Part shown: positions 18,344 to 27,751 of the stretch, piece after piece
Layout: the number at the start of each line of letters is the position of its first letter
Numbering within the stretch: the stretch's first letter is position 1
NCBI GenBank assembly: GCA_040385645.1
Contig: JAZKGZ010000001.1
Location: 106,129 to 170,128, forward strand
Direction of reading: 5' to 3'
Origin: JANXSS01 sp040385645
Lineage (GTDB): Bacteria > Pseudomonadota > Gammaproteobacteria > Burkholderiales > Burkholderiaceae_D
Length of the DNA: 64,000 nt
Notes under the pieces: generated by a model
What the model was told of the DNA's origin: nothing
Database searches by the model: none
The model's input: the letters and a program-made list of their open reading frames with translations, nothing else
Translations under genes and position numbers: made by a program

Positions 18344-19951
18344 AATCGATACAGTGCGTGCCATCCATTCATCGAGCATACCTTCGGTAGCCGATGGGCT
18401 GTGCAGTCCGAGCTTTGAGCGCCGCCACAGGATGTCTGCAGCGGTGCAAGCCCATTCGTGGCGCATCAGGTAAAGCACTTCCACCGCATAGAGACCAGGA
18501 CCCAACTCCACTCCCATATCCGGTAGCGCCTGGCATTGCGCCAACAATACGTGGATACGCGTACCGTAGGCACGTGCATACCGCGCGATCAGCGCCGGTG
18601 GCAAAAAGGCATACTGTTTTGTTAATTCACTGATAAATTCATCGAACTGACGCACCGATCGATCGCTCGGCTCGGAACCAAAAAGGTCGCCACCGGGCAG
18701 GCAAGCTCCGGCGGTCCAGCCACTTGCCCGACCGTTCGCATTACCGTGGCCCGCGGTGCCCAGTTGCCGCGCAATTAAATCGACGGCTTCTTCAGCAAGT
18801 TTGCGAAAGGTCGTGATCTTGCCGCCAAAAACCGTCAGAAATGGCGCAGCATCACAGTCGAACGCCAATGTGTAATCTCGGGTTATGGCCGAGACTTCTG
18901 TTGAGTCATCTTGCAACAGCGGCCGCACGCCTGAGTACGACCAGACGACGTCTTTAGGTGTAATCGCGTGCTTGAAATAATGATTTGCCAGCCCGCATAG
19001 ATAATCGACCTCGTCAGAGCTGGCAGCGACATGGTTTAGATCGCCGGTATATTCCAGGTCGGTGGTACCGATCAGGGTAAAAGCACCCTCGTATGGAATG
19101 GCAAAAACGATACGTCGGTCCGTGTGCTGAAAGATATAAGCGTACCGATGGTCAAACAGTTGATGAACAACGATATGGCTACCCTTTACCAGACGCAGGC
19201 AATGCTGCGCGCCTCGTGAAGTTGCCTGCCCAAGAAATTGCGATGCCCAAGGCCCGGTGGCATTCACAACACACCGTGCATGTATTTCCGCTGAACCGCC
19301 ATCTCGGGCGCGTAACTGTGCGCGCCATTGACCCTCATACTGCTGCAGCGACTCGCATTGCATACGAGTCAGCACCGTAGCACCTTTTTCTGCAGCATCT
19401 ATGGCGTTCAACACCACCAGACGCGCATCGTCGACCCAGCAATCGGAGTAGCTGAAGCCACGCTTGAATCGACTTTGCAGCGCAGCGCCGGTAGGGTGCT
19501 TGGCCAAGTCGATGCCACCGGAGCCGGGCAGTAGTCTGCGGCGGGCCAGCAGGTCGTACAAAAAAAGCCCAGCGCGGATCATCCAGGCCGGGCGTTGTTC
19601 GGGATCGTGCGGCATGACAAAACGCAGAGGCCAGATGATGTGCGGCGCGGCGCGCAGCAGCACCTCCCGTTCGATCAGCGCTTTACGTACCAACGAAAAC
19701 TCGGCGTGCTCTAGATAACGCAAGCCACCGTGGACCAGTTTGGTGGAAGCCGATGACGTGTGCGCAGCGAGGTCGTCTTTATCGCACAGGACGACCGATA
19801 AGCCACGCCCTGCCGCATCGCGTGCGATACCCGCACCATTGATACCGGCACCGACCACCAGCAGGTCGCAGTGCAACTCTTTCGAGTCGCCGCCTGATCG
19901 CGCGAACGATTTAGACGAACGCGCTTCAAAAACTTGGGAATCCTCTTGCAT
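18332..19951 (-). CDS. glpD: Aerobic glycerol-3-phosphate dehydrogenase
   Basis: A 539-residue membrane-associated FAD enzyme oxidising glycerol-3-phosphate to dihydroxyacetone phosphate and passing electrons to quinone. The N-terminal FAD motif VVGAGINGAGIARDAAGRG is followed by TSSASTKLVHGGLRYLE, the GlpD signature. GVRPLL and FGGKITTFRKLAEE segments follow. The start ATG 19951 gives about 30 residues before the FAD motif, slightly long for the family. No glpF or glpK is adjacent. Confidence 0.93.
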   Translation of the reverse strand: MQEDSQVFEARSSKSFARSGGDSKELHCDLLVVGAGINGAGIARDAAGRGLSVVLCDKDDLAAHTSSASTKLVHGGLRYLEHAEFSLVRKALIEREVLLRAAPHIIWPLRFVMPHDPEQRPAWMIRAGLFLYDLLARRRLLPGSGGIDLAKHPTGAALQSRFKRGFSYSDCWVDDARLVVLNAIDAAEKGATVLTRMQCESLQQYEGQWRAQLRARDGGSAEIHARCVVNATGPWASQFLGQATSRGAQHCLRLVKGSHIVVHQLFDHRYAYIFQHTDRRIVFAIPYEGAFTLIGTTDLEYTGDLNHVAASSDEVDYLCGLANHYFKHAITPKDVVWSYSGVRPLLQDDSTEVSAITRDYTLAFDCDAAPFLTVFGGKITTFRKLAEEAVDLIARQLGTAGHGNANGRASGWTAGACLPGGDLFGSEPSDRSVRQFDEFISELTKQYAFLPPALIARYARAYGTRIHVLLAQCQALPDMGVELGPGLYAVEVLYLMRHEWACTAADILWRRSKLGLHSPSATEGMLDEWMARTVSISSD

Positions 19952-20127
19952 TCAGCCAGACCTCTCGGCGCAGTTTCTCCATCGCAATGTAACAGGATTT
20001 TTCGATTTGATGTACTGGACGATTGGTCGATAGTGGACTGAAAATTACCAAGGCATCGTCCAATTCTTGCAAAAGCTATACAATTTGAGAACGACTGCAC
20101 CATTTACCGAATAGTAAGCGAGACCAC

Positions 20128-20976
20128 ATGCTAGCCCCCGCAACCTGTAATCGCGCAACGACCGACTGGATCGCAGAAACCCGGCTTCAAATCGATGCGC
20201 ATCTCGACAGCCTGCTCGGCCCAGCGCAGCCTTCGCCGGTTCTGGAAGCAATGCGTTACAGCGTGCTCGCTCCTGGAAAACGCATCCGTCCGTTATTGAC
20301 GCTGGCTGTAGCAAATTTCCTGGGATATCCGGCGAGTCGAGCCATGCACGTAGCATGCGCCGTCGAACTGGTGCATTGCGCTTCATTGATCCTGGACGAC
20401 TTGCCGTGCATGGATGACGACCGCGAACGGCGCAGCCGTTTATCCACGCACATCGAATTCGGTGAAGATCTGACGATCCTGGCAGCTGTTTCTTTGTTGA
20501 CGCAAAGTCAATGCATTATCGTCTCGGACGAAGCACTGGATATGCGGACCCGGCTGACGCTGGTACGGCTGGTATGCGACACGGTCGGCCCGTCCGGTCT
20601 GTCGTTGGGCCAATATATCGACCTGACTTCAAAAACCGATACACCTGGGCCAACGACAATCACCGGTATTCATCATTTGAAAACTGGTGTTTTGTTTTTG
20701 GCCGCTGCCAAAGCCGGCTGCCTGATCTGCAATGCCTCACCGGAGCAGGAAGAAAAAGTCATGCGATTCACCAACAGCATGGGGCTGGCGTTTCAGTTGC
20801 TGGATGACCTGAAAGACGTAGGCGAAGCCGGCCCGAATATGGTGACGCGTATCGGCGTCTCGAATGCGGAGCACAAAGTGCGACAGTATTTACAGAATGC
20901 AGTCAACACGGTCGAAGGCGAGCCAAATGCCGAAGTTTTACAGCATCTGGCACAGGCGCTGATCGTTAAGAGGTAA
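20128..20976 (+). CDS. crtE: Geranylgeranyl diphosphate synthase
   Basis: A 282-residue polyprenyl synthase that extends farnesyl or dimethylallyl diphosphate to GGPP, the precursor for phytoene. The first aspartate-rich motif is DDLPCMDDDRERR and the second is LLDDLKD; GKRIRPLLTLA binds pyrophosphate. It is on the plus strand, converging on crtB from the six-gene minus-strand crt cluster, so it has its own promoter. The context decides between crtE and ispA. Confidence 0.87.
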   Translation: MLAPATCNRATTDWIAETRLQIDAHLDSLLGPAQPSPVLEAMRYSVLAPGKRIRPLLTLAVANFLGYPASRAMHVACAVELVHCASLILDDLPCMDDDRERRSRLSTHIEFGEDLTILAAVSLLTQSQCIIVSDEALDMRTRLTLVRLVCDTVGPSGLSLGQYIDLTSKTDTPGPTTITGIHHLKTGVLFLAAAKAGCLICNASPEQEEKVMRFTNSMGLAFQLLDDLKDVGEAGPNMVTRIGVSNAEHKVRQYLQNAVNTVEGEPNAEVLQHLAQALIVKR

Positions 20977-21027
20977 GGAAGGGAACAAACGAGGACGTAA
21001 GAAAAATTAAAACGGAAAAATTGGTGG

Positions 21028-21954
21028 TCAGCGAGTCCAGAGGCCGGTGCGAGGCGTTGATGCAGCATAGTGCTTCTGCCGAACGGCATGCAATGCTACA
21101 ACCCCACCCTGACATAAGCGCCAAAGTTTACGGCGATTCGAAACGTGTGGGCGTTGATCCCAAATATTGACACCACCAGCACGCACCTGCAGTCCGATAT
21201 CGCGGTAAATTAACAGCGCACCGGCAATTGCCCAGGCGCAGCGCAGCGGTAGCTGTGCCATACCGATACGCGCCGAAACATAGTATTGCTCTGCCAAAGC
21301 CACCAGCTCACAAGCCAATTCATGCAAGGCAGCGCGATGCTCGAATGAGTCGATTCGTTCTAACGGAATGTGCATGCGCGTCAACCATTCTTGCGGCAAA
21401 TAACAGCGGCCGATACGCAAATCGTCCACGACATCGCGGGCTATATTGGTCAATTGGAAAGCGATACCGAGGTCGGTCGCCCGGTGCATCACTTCTTGGT
21501 CTCTGACGCCCATGATCTGCGCCATCATCAGTCCCACTACGCCGGCCACGTGATAACAGTAGCGCAGGGTATCGTCCAGCGTCACGAAACGAGCATCGGT
21601 TGCATCCAGAGCAAAACCTTCCAGCAATTCGAACAGATGCTGGCGAGACAGTCCATGTTTATCCACCACTTTTTTCAATGCAGCGAATGCCGGTATGTCG
21701 CTGTCGTGACCGTCGCAGATGCGCTGGGTTTCTTGCTGTAATTGCGACAACTGCGCCTGCATTTGGGCGGTCGTTTGCAGTGTCGAATCGTGACCTAACG
21801 TCTGGCCATCGATCACGTCGTCGCAATGACGGCACCAGGCGTACAGCATCGTCACGCTCTGCCGTGTTTCGCGATCGAACAGCATGGCCGCCTTGGCAAA
21901 ACTTTTAGAACCTTGCTTGATCGTCGCTTCGCTGTAACTTGCCAGATCCTGCAT
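21028..21954 (-). CDS. crtB: Phytoene synthase
   Basis: A 308-residue squalene/phytoene synthase that condenses two GGPP molecules head-to-head to phytoene. Both aspartate motifs are present: RHCDDVIDGQ and NIARDVVDDLRIGRCYLP. The ATG shares one base with the crtI stop (position 21954), so the two are translationally coupled. It is the last gene of the minus-strand operon crtZ-crtW-crtX-crtY-crtI-crtB. Confidence 0.95.
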   Translation of the reverse strand: MQDLASYSEATIKQGSKSFAKAAMLFDRETRQSVTMLYAWCRHCDDVIDGQTLGHDSTLQTTAQMQAQLSQLQQETQRICDGHDSDIPAFAALKKVVDKHGLSRQHLFELLEGFALDATDARFVTLDDTLRYCYHVAGVVGLMMAQIMGVRDQEVMHRATDLGIAFQLTNIARDVVDDLRIGRCYLPQEWLTRMHIPLERIDSFEHRAALHELACELVALAEQYYVSARIGMAQLPLRCAWAIAGALLIYRDIGLQVRAGGVNIWDQRPHVSNRRKLWRLCQGGVVALHAVRQKHYAASTPRTGLWTR

Positions 21955-23432
21955 CAGGCCGCACTCCGCAATGCATGATCTTCCAAAATTATGCCAGCGG
22001 TAGCCTTGGCAGAGCCGACGACGCCAGGGATGCCAGCACCGGGGTGGGTACCGGCACCGACGAAATACAGGCCGCCAATCTCTTGATCCTTATTATGTGT
22101 TCGGAAATAAGCGCTCTGCCACAGCACTGGCTCCAACGAGAAAGCCGAGCCGACATGGGCATTGAGCTCGTCGCGAAAATCGAAAGGCGTGAGAATGCGT
22201 GAAGTCACCAGGTCGCGCTGGAGATCGGGAATGTAGTGCTGTTCCAGATACCCGAGAATGCGATCCCGGTAACGCGGCCCTTCCACGCTCCAGTCGATAT
22301 CGGCGTTACCCAGATGCGGCACCGGTGCCAGCACGTAATAAGCGCTGTGCCCAGGAGGTGCCAGCGATGGATCGGTCACAGTCGGGGCATGCAAATAGAG
22401 TGAAAAATCGTCGGCCAACTCACTACCGTGAAAGATTTCCTTGAGTAACTCGCGATATCGCGGGCCGAACAGCACGGTGTGATGCTCCAGATTTTTACGC
22501 TCGCCTTTCAAACCGAAATAAATGACGAATAGCGACATGCTGAAGCGCTTGTTCTTCAAACTTTTGGCTCTGCGCTGCGCCAAGGTATTCCGGCGCAGCA
22601 GTTTGTCGTAGGTATGCACGACATCGGCATTGCTGGCCGCCAGCGTACAGGCGATGCGCTCGCCCGATTGCAACCGTACGGCTGCTACCCGTCCATGCTC
22701 CACCACGATTTCATCGACATCCGCGTTCAGGCGCACTTCCCCGCCAAGATCAGTGAAAAGTCGAAGCATGCCTTGAATCAGAGAGCCGGTGCCACCCTTC
22801 GGGAAGAACACACCCCATTGCCGTTCGAGCGCGTGAATCAACGCATAGATCGAAGAAGTTTCGAACGGATTGCCACCTACTAGCAGTGAATGGAAGCTAA
22901 AAGCCTGACGCAAATGCTCGTTCTTGATGAAGCGCGAGACGATGCTGTAGACGCTGCGATAAGCTTCGAGCTTGACGAGTTGCGGGGCGACCCGAATCAT
23001 GCTGCGAAAATCCGGAAACGGCACATGCCCGAGCTTGATATACCCCGCATCCAGCACGGCCTTGGAATAATCGAGAAACTTGCGGTATCCGGCGACGTCT
23101 TCAGGAGAAATCAGCCCGATTTGCCGATCCAGTTCAGCCTGATCGTTGACATAATTGAATACATAGCCATCTTCCCAGCAAAGCCGGTAAAACGGGCTGA
23201 CCGGTAACATCGTCACGTAATCTTCCAGGCGTTTCCCGGAGAGCGCGAACAACTCTTCCAGTGCCGTGGGATCGGTAATAACGGTCGGCCCGGCGTCGAA
23301 AATAAAACCCTGGTCTTCATAAACATAGGCTCGCCCGCCCGGCTTGTCGCGCTTTTCCAGGATCAACGTATCGATACCGGCAGACTGCAGGCGGATGGCC
23401 AATGCCAGACCGCCGAAACCGCTTCCTATCAC
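21954..23432 (-). CDS. crtI: Phytoene desaturase (lycopene-forming)
   Basis: A 492-residue FAD enzyme closely resembling enterobacterial CrtI. GSGFGGLALAIRLQ binds FAD; YEDQGFIFDAGPTVITDP and the C-terminal GAGTHPGAGIPGVVGSAKAT are characteristic. Four desaturations convert phytoene to lycopene. The start is a GTG that overlaps the crtY stop as GTGA. Homologues have about four more residues (MKx-x) before this point, and the codons upstream read IIKAI, but no standard start is available there. Confidence 0.95.
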   Translation of the reverse strand: MIGSGFGGLALAIRLQSAGIDTLILEKRDKPGGRAYVYEDQGFIFDAGPTVITDPTALEELFALSGKRLEDYVTMLPVSPFYRLCWEDGYVFNYVNDQAELDRQIGLISPEDVAGYRKFLDYSKAVLDAGYIKLGHVPFPDFRSMIRVAPQLVKLEAYRSVYSIVSRFIKNEHLRQAFSFHSLLVGGNPFETSSIYALIHALERQWGVFFPKGGTGSLIQGMLRLFTDLGGEVRLNADVDEIVVEHGRVAAVRLQSGERIACTLAASNADVVHTYDKLLRRNTLAQRRAKSLKNKRFSMSLFVIYFGLKGERKNLEHHTVLFGPRYRELLKEIFHGSELADDFSLYLHAPTVTDPSLAPPGHSAYYVLAPVPHLGNADIDWSVEGPRYRDRILGYLEQHYIPDLQRDLVTSRILTPFDFRDELNAHVGSAFSLEPVLWQSAYFRTHNKDQEIGGLYFVGAGTHPGAGIPGVVGSAKATAGIILEDHALRSAA

Positions 23433-24628
23433 GATGGCTTTGATGATGTTTCCTTTTCAACGTTTATGTTGGTACTGATTTTCGTATCCATCATGGCTCT
23501 AACCGCAGCCATGACCGGCACAGGCGGTTTTCCCAGGAGGATGCGCAATTTGTCCACGAAGAACAACTGGGCTGCATAAAATCGCTCGATCAGATTTTGC
23601 GGTAGCCGGTAAAACCGCTGCAAAAGTCGATAGCGCTGCGGCGGTGCACTGGCAAAAAATAGCATCCGGTTTAGCAATCGCATGAATCGCTGGGAACGCC
23701 ATTGCCGCAGCGAGAACTGATGAATATGGCGATATATCATTCCTGTGCCGAGCGCCGGTGAGGCAGCGATCTCATCTGCGAGCCGTACTGCATAGAGTAG
23801 CGAATAACCGGTCGTGGCGTGAAACAGGCCGGCGCGCAGGCCGCTGCAAGCCATGGCTTGGGGTTTTGCCTGCCAAAATGCTCGCATATCACCTGACAAC
23901 GAGATGGGAAGTACGCCGATCTCTTCCCGTACCAGGCTGGCGACTTGCCAGCCACGGGCAGTGATGTATGCCGCAATATTTTTACGGATTGCCGGAAAAT
24001 CCAGATCAGGTGTCGTGCCGTAATACGTATCTTCCACAAGTATACGATTTTCGGAAAACGGCAACGTATAAACGAAACGATAGCCGTCGTCCTGCGCGAC
24101 CGTAGCATCCATAATGATCGGCAATGCCTGCCCGTGCGGCTCGGTCAATATCACTTCATGGCCGATGAATTTTTGGTATGCGTATCGCATGTGCGCCGAT
24201 GGCATATGGCCACGACCGTCGATGACGCTCTTGCCTCGGTAGCGCCGACCATTGATGCGAACCGATTCGGCATCGACATCGCCGACAGTGGCATTGAGTA
24301 ACACGCTGGCACCGAGCGCTTGTATCAATACCTCGTGAAAACGCTCTGAGGTGATGCTGTAACAAGGTGTTTGTAAGGTGCGACTATGCAGTGGAAAACG
24401 CACTTGATAGCCTGGCCAGTGCTGCACGACGAGCGGTGCCATCCAGGCATGCTGAGCAGGTGTGAGATCGCGTTGATAGAACGACCAGGTGTGGTTGCCG
24501 CCTAATACGCCCTCTTTTTCCACGAGCAGAATGCGTAATGCCGGCTGTTGCATCTTTAAACGCCAGGCGATCAGCCCGTTAGCCAGCCCGCCGCCGACCA
24601 AGATTACATCGAAGGTCGGCTCATCCAT
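23429..24628 (-). CDS. crtY: Lycopene beta-cyclase (CrtY type)
   Basis: A 399-residue FAD-dependent cyclase converting lycopene to beta-carotene. The N-terminus DVILVGGGLANGLIAWRL is the CrtY Rossmann motif. GGNHTWSFY, the conserved VIDGRG and FHATTGYSLLYAVRLADE are also family features. It overlaps crtX by eight bases and crtI by four, so it sits in a tightly packed operon. Confidence 0.93.
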   Translation of the reverse strand: MDEPTFDVILVGGGLANGLIAWRLKMQQPALRILLVEKEGVLGGNHTWSFYQRDLTPAQHAWMAPLVVQHWPGYQVRFPLHSRTLQTPCYSITSERFHEVLIQALGASVLLNATVGDVDAESVRINGRRYRGKSVIDGRGHMPSAHMRYAYQKFIGHEVILTEPHGQALPIIMDATVAQDDGYRFVYTLPFSENRILVEDTYYGTTPDLDFPAIRKNIAAYITARGWQVASLVREEIGVLPISLSGDMRAFWQAKPQAMACSGLRAGLFHATTGYSLLYAVRLADEIAASPALGTGMIYRHIHQFSLRQWRSQRFMRLLNRMLFFASAPPQRYRLLQRFYRLPQNLIERFYAAQLFFVDKLRILLGKPPVPVMAAVRAMMDTKISTNINVEKETSSKPS

Positions 24629-25922
24629 GCAACGGTTCCGTTTTCATCGCGGTTTCCATCACCACCTCGATCGCATCGCACGCTGCTTGCACGCCATCTT
24701 TTGCTCGTGCGCGCGCCGCGACCGCGGTCGCTTTTTCGATCATGGCCTGGTCATTCAGTACGGCATTCACGGCGCTGCGCAAGGCTTTCCAACCTGGACG
24801 GTGGCGATGAATCACGGCTGCCACACCGAGATGCTGCAGGCGCATGGCGTTGTCACGCTGATCGTGCGCGTGCGGCACGATAATCTGTGGCTTACCGGCC
24901 TGCAGTGCTTTGAAAGACGTGGCCGAGCCGCCCGAGTGTACGATCGCAGCCGCATAACCGAACACTTTTTCGAATGCTACATAGTCGACCCGAAAAACTG
25001 AGGTCGGCAATGGCTCGGGCAGGCGAGACTGTTTTGCCAGCCCACCCATGATCAATAGCGCGCGCATACCTAACGCCGTCGCTGCCCTGAAGCTTTGCAG
25101 GTAAAAATCCCCGGCATCATTGCTGGACGCCGATGACAGCGTAAATATCACCAGCGGCGTGTCGTCGCGTTCAACGAACGCCAACAGCGCCGCTGGTAAC
25201 GCAGCAGTTTCAGGCGTGTGCAATGCACAGCCAGTCTGGACGGTACCGGCAGGCCAGTCCGGCTGCGCCGTACCCATCAACGGAGAAAACATCGCCAATA
25301 CTCTGCGTGGTGAGTGTTGGCCTTCATAAAGCGGATGTCGTACATCGGAAATGTCTAGTTCGTGTCGCAGTTTCGACACCGGCGCAAACCAAGCCATCGT
25401 GTGTTTTTTCACGTAATGCAAGACACGCGCATGCAATGCCGGCGAGCGTGCGCAGGCCCACGCTAAAGAGCGGGGTAAATAATTCGGCCTGTCGTGCACC
25501 GAAAAAAACGACATCGGCTGTAGCACAGCGGAAACCCAGGCGATATTAGTTTTTGCAGCAACCAGCGGCGCAGCGAGAGCCATCAGAGTTTGGCTCACCA
25601 GCAAATCTGCACGCTGGGTTATTGCTAGCAAATCGACATAGCTGGCTTGAATTGCCGGTGCCAGATAGTCGCGGTAGACAAACTCGCCACCGGTGGCCGG
25701 GTGCATGTATCGCGCATGAAATGCCGGCGTGTCTTCGGGGTCGGGACGCATGTGATGAAAATTCAGGAATGCATTACCGACCTCGGTTTCATACGCGGCG
25801 TTTGTGGCAACCGTCACGCGATAACCACGGCGGCGCATCTCGCTGCCGAGCGCTAGGAATGGATGCAGATCGCCCAGCGATCCGGCAGTGGCGAAAACGA
25901 TGTGACGTTGCATCATCGACAT
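24621..25922 (-). CDS. crtX: GT1-family glycosyltransferase, probable carotenoid glycosyltransferase
   Basis: A 433-residue UDP-sugar glycosyltransferase of the MGT/YjiC type. The N-terminus HIVFATAGSLGDLHPFLALG resembles sterol and rhamnolipid glycosyltransferases more than the shorter enterobacterial CrtX start. The donor-binding region reads YAAAIVHSGGSATSFKALQAGKPQIIVP and HDQRDNAMRL. Its place between crtW and crtY, with an eight-base overlap into crtY, implies a hydroxylated carotenoid as acceptor. The sugar cannot be read from sequence. Confidence 0.75.
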   Translation of the reverse strand: MSMMQRHIVFATAGSLGDLHPFLALGSEMRRRGYRVTVATNAAYETEVGNAFLNFHHMRPDPEDTPAFHARYMHPATGGEFVYRDYLAPAIQASYVDLLAITQRADLLVSQTLMALAAPLVAAKTNIAWVSAVLQPMSFFSVHDRPNYLPRSLAWACARSPALHARVLHYVKKHTMAWFAPVSKLRHELDISDVRHPLYEGQHSPRRVLAMFSPLMGTAQPDWPAGTVQTGCALHTPETAALPAALLAFVERDDTPLVIFTLSSASSNDAGDFYLQSFRAATALGMRALLIMGGLAKQSRLPEPLPTSVFRVDYVAFEKVFGYAAAIVHSGGSATSFKALQAGKPQIIVPHAHDQRDNAMRLQHLGVAAVIHRHRPGWKALRSAVNAVLNDQAMIEKATAVAARARAKDGVQAACDAIEVVMETAMKTEPLHG

Positions 25923-25926
25923 CGCA

Positions 25927-26649
25927 TCACGGCCGTTGCCGCAGCCTTGGCAGATACCACCACGGTGCCGAGGGATGCAGATGATGCTCGTGGTGATAGC
26001 CGAAATGGAAACAACTCAGCAACGAAGCGAGATACCCGACTTCGTTGCTGCGTGCGTGATGCGCATCCGCGAAGTCGTCACGACCTTCGCCGCCCTCGAT
26101 GTGCCGATGCGGTAAAAAAGTGCCGAAGTAAAAAAGCTGCAGGGAAGATAAAATGCCCGGCACTGCGAAAAACAAAAGAATATTTTCTACCTTCGCACCT
26201 GCCAACGCGTAAAAGCCCGTCCGCGCCACCATAAAAAACATTTCGCGCGACTTGAAATATGTCGTCATGAAACGTCCGTACCATGCCAAGGCGCGAGTTG
26301 GTGACAACGCCGCGAAATCTGGATCGTCTGCCGAGCCTGGATAACGATGGTGCAGATGATGTTTCGGGCGTAAGGTCGAAAAACAGAATCCGGCATACAG
26401 CAGCAGAGCGAGCCATCCCGTGATATCGCCGGCCCGTTGGCTGGCAGGACACAATGAACCGTGCATGGCATCGTGCGCGATGATGAACAGCCCGACCGAG
26501 AGCCAGGTCAGCACAGTAACCAGTAGCGCTGATAATGGCAACCCAGCGGCATCCACGAAAAAGATCGCATACACGTGCAGGCATGACCATGCCGCAATAA
26601 TCAGCCCAGCCAGCAACATGCCGATCCAACTCTGTCGGGAAGTGCTCAA
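25927..26649 (-). CDS. crtW: Beta-carotene ketolase
   Basis: A 240-residue membrane di-iron oxygenase that adds 4-keto groups to beta-ionone rings. Histidine boxes are HDAMHGS, KHHLHH and FHFGYHHEHHLHP, and the LFYFGTFLPHR segment is diagnostic for CrtW. Several hydrophobic helices surround the boxes. Its start overlaps the crtZ stop (ATGA at 26646-26649). With CrtZ it should give canthaxanthin, zeaxanthin and astaxanthin-type products. Confidence 0.95.
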   Translation of the reverse strand: MSTSRQSWIGMLLAGLIIAAWSCLHVYAIFFVDAAGLPLSALLVTVLTWLSVGLFIIAHDAMHGSLCPASQRAGDITGWLALLLYAGFCFSTLRPKHHLHHRYPGSADDPDFAALSPTRALAWYGRFMTTYFKSREMFFMVARTGFYALAGAKVENILLFFAVPGILSSLQLFYFGTFLPHRHIEGGEGRDDFADAHHARSNEVGYLASLLSCFHFGYHHEHHLHPSAPWWYLPRLRQRP

Positions 26650-27182
26650 GTCGTCTCCGGATGCTGCACTTGGTGTTGCACCTTTTGTCGCGTCTTTTGC
26701 TGCACCCCTTGTTGCGTTTTTTGCTCAATCTCCTGCCGCATCCGGCGACGAATTTTTGAGAGCGACGGCGCGTAGAGGAAGCCGAACGACACCCCGCCAT
26801 GACGTGCTGTGGAAGCGTGGTGCAAATGATGTGCCGTCACGAGATGTTTGATATACCGATTCCGAACCCGCCATCTAAATGGCAAGCGCTGGTGCACCAG
26901 CACGTCATGCAATAAGCCGTATAACAATCCATAGACACTAATGCCGAGTGCGACCCACCACAATGGCGCATGCGTGCCGCCCAGTATGAACAATAGCAAC
27001 GTAGCGACCGAAAACACGATGGCGTACAAATCGTTTTTTTCCCAAATGCCGTGACGCCTGACGTGGTGCGATTTATGCCAGCCCCAGCCGATGCCGTGCA
27101 TCACATACTTATGTATAAGCATCGCAGCCAATTCCGTTGCCAGAAATGCAGCGATTGCGAGAAATACGTGAAGTGGATTCAT
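26646..27182 (-). CDS. crtZ: Beta-carotene 3-hydroxylase
   Basis: A 178-residue membrane hydroxylase adding 3-OH groups to carotenoid rings. Histidine motifs HKYVMHG, WHKSHH, LHDVLVHQR and AHHLHHAS bind iron. FLYAPSLSK is a normal end of the conserved part (near residue 150). The last ~28 residues form an odd Gln/Lys/Thr/Val tail with repeated QQK, QKV and QHQVQ units. It is the first gene of the minus-strand crt operon, so the promoter should lie just beyond 27182. Confidence 0.93.
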   Translation of the reverse strand: MNPLHVFLAIAAFLATELAAMLIHKYVMHGIGWGWHKSHHVRRHGIWEKNDLYAIVFSVATLLLFILGGTHAPLWWVALGISVYGLLYGLLHDVLVHQRLPFRWRVRNRYIKHLVTAHHLHHASTARHGGVSFGFLYAPSLSKIRRRMRQEIEQKTQQGVQQKTRQKVQHQVQHPETT

Positions 27183-27369
27183 GCTTGGCGTGTTTTCAAC
27201 TGGCTAGACAGGAAGTACGTGACTGAATTATCACCTTCTTTTCGATGCGGTGCAGAAGCCACTCATGCTGGCACCGTTTGAACTGTTTGTGTTTTTTGCA
27301 ATCAGAATAACCGCTGGGGCCGGAAACACTTTGCAGCGGTCCCGATGGTCACAAAAAAAGGATAATCAT

Positions 27370-27699
27370 ATGAATAATTCTACAAAACTTAAAATGGCCG
27401 CGCTGTCGTTGATGTTGGGCACGGCAGTCGTTGGTTGTAAAGGTAGTAGCGAACAATCCAGCGCCATACCTTCCGGCGTACCGGGACAAGCGATGCAAAA
27501 CAGCAGCGCCAGTGCACCAAGTGGCGATGCCACAGGAAGCGGCGTAGTAGGAAGCGGAGTCTCGGGAAGCGGAGTTTCGGGAAGCGGTGCCTCTGGCACC
27601 GGTATGACCGGAGGCGATGCTAACAATGCGCCCGGCATGGCGGCCGGTGCAAACGGCCAAACCGGCTCGACTACCCAATCAACTCAACCTGCCCGTTGA
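27370..27699 (+). CDS. Small Gly/Ser-rich lipoprotein
   Basis: A 109-residue exported protein. The ATG at 27370 follows AAGGATAAT. MAALSLMLGTAVVGC is a lipoprotein signal peptide with the lipid-modified cysteine near residue 23. The mature part is low-complexity (Ser, Gly, Ala, Thr) with tandem GSGVSGSGVSG units encoded by 15-bp repeats. It resembles in style the lipoprotein at 35103. Function unknown; a flexible surface or cell-wall-linked spacer is possible. Confidence 0.65.
   Translation: MNNSTKLKMAALSLMLGTAVVGCKGSSEQSSAIPSGVPGQAMQNSSASAPSGDATGSGVVGSGVSGSGVSGSGASGTGMTGGDANNAPGMAAGANGQTGSTTQSTQPAR
27535..27594 (+). repeat. 15-bp tandem repeat inside lipoprotein gene
   Basis: GGAAGCGG begins at 27535, 27550, 27565 and 27580, a perfect 15-bp period, with variable bases between copies (for example AGTCTC versus AGTTTC). 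The period is a multiple of three, so copy-number change would lengthen the GSGVS segment without a frameshift. Confidence 0.8.
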
Positions 27700-27751
27700 T
27701 CGATGTAGCTTTGGTCTGGCTCGATCCGCAGGGCATGACCGATCAGACTGA

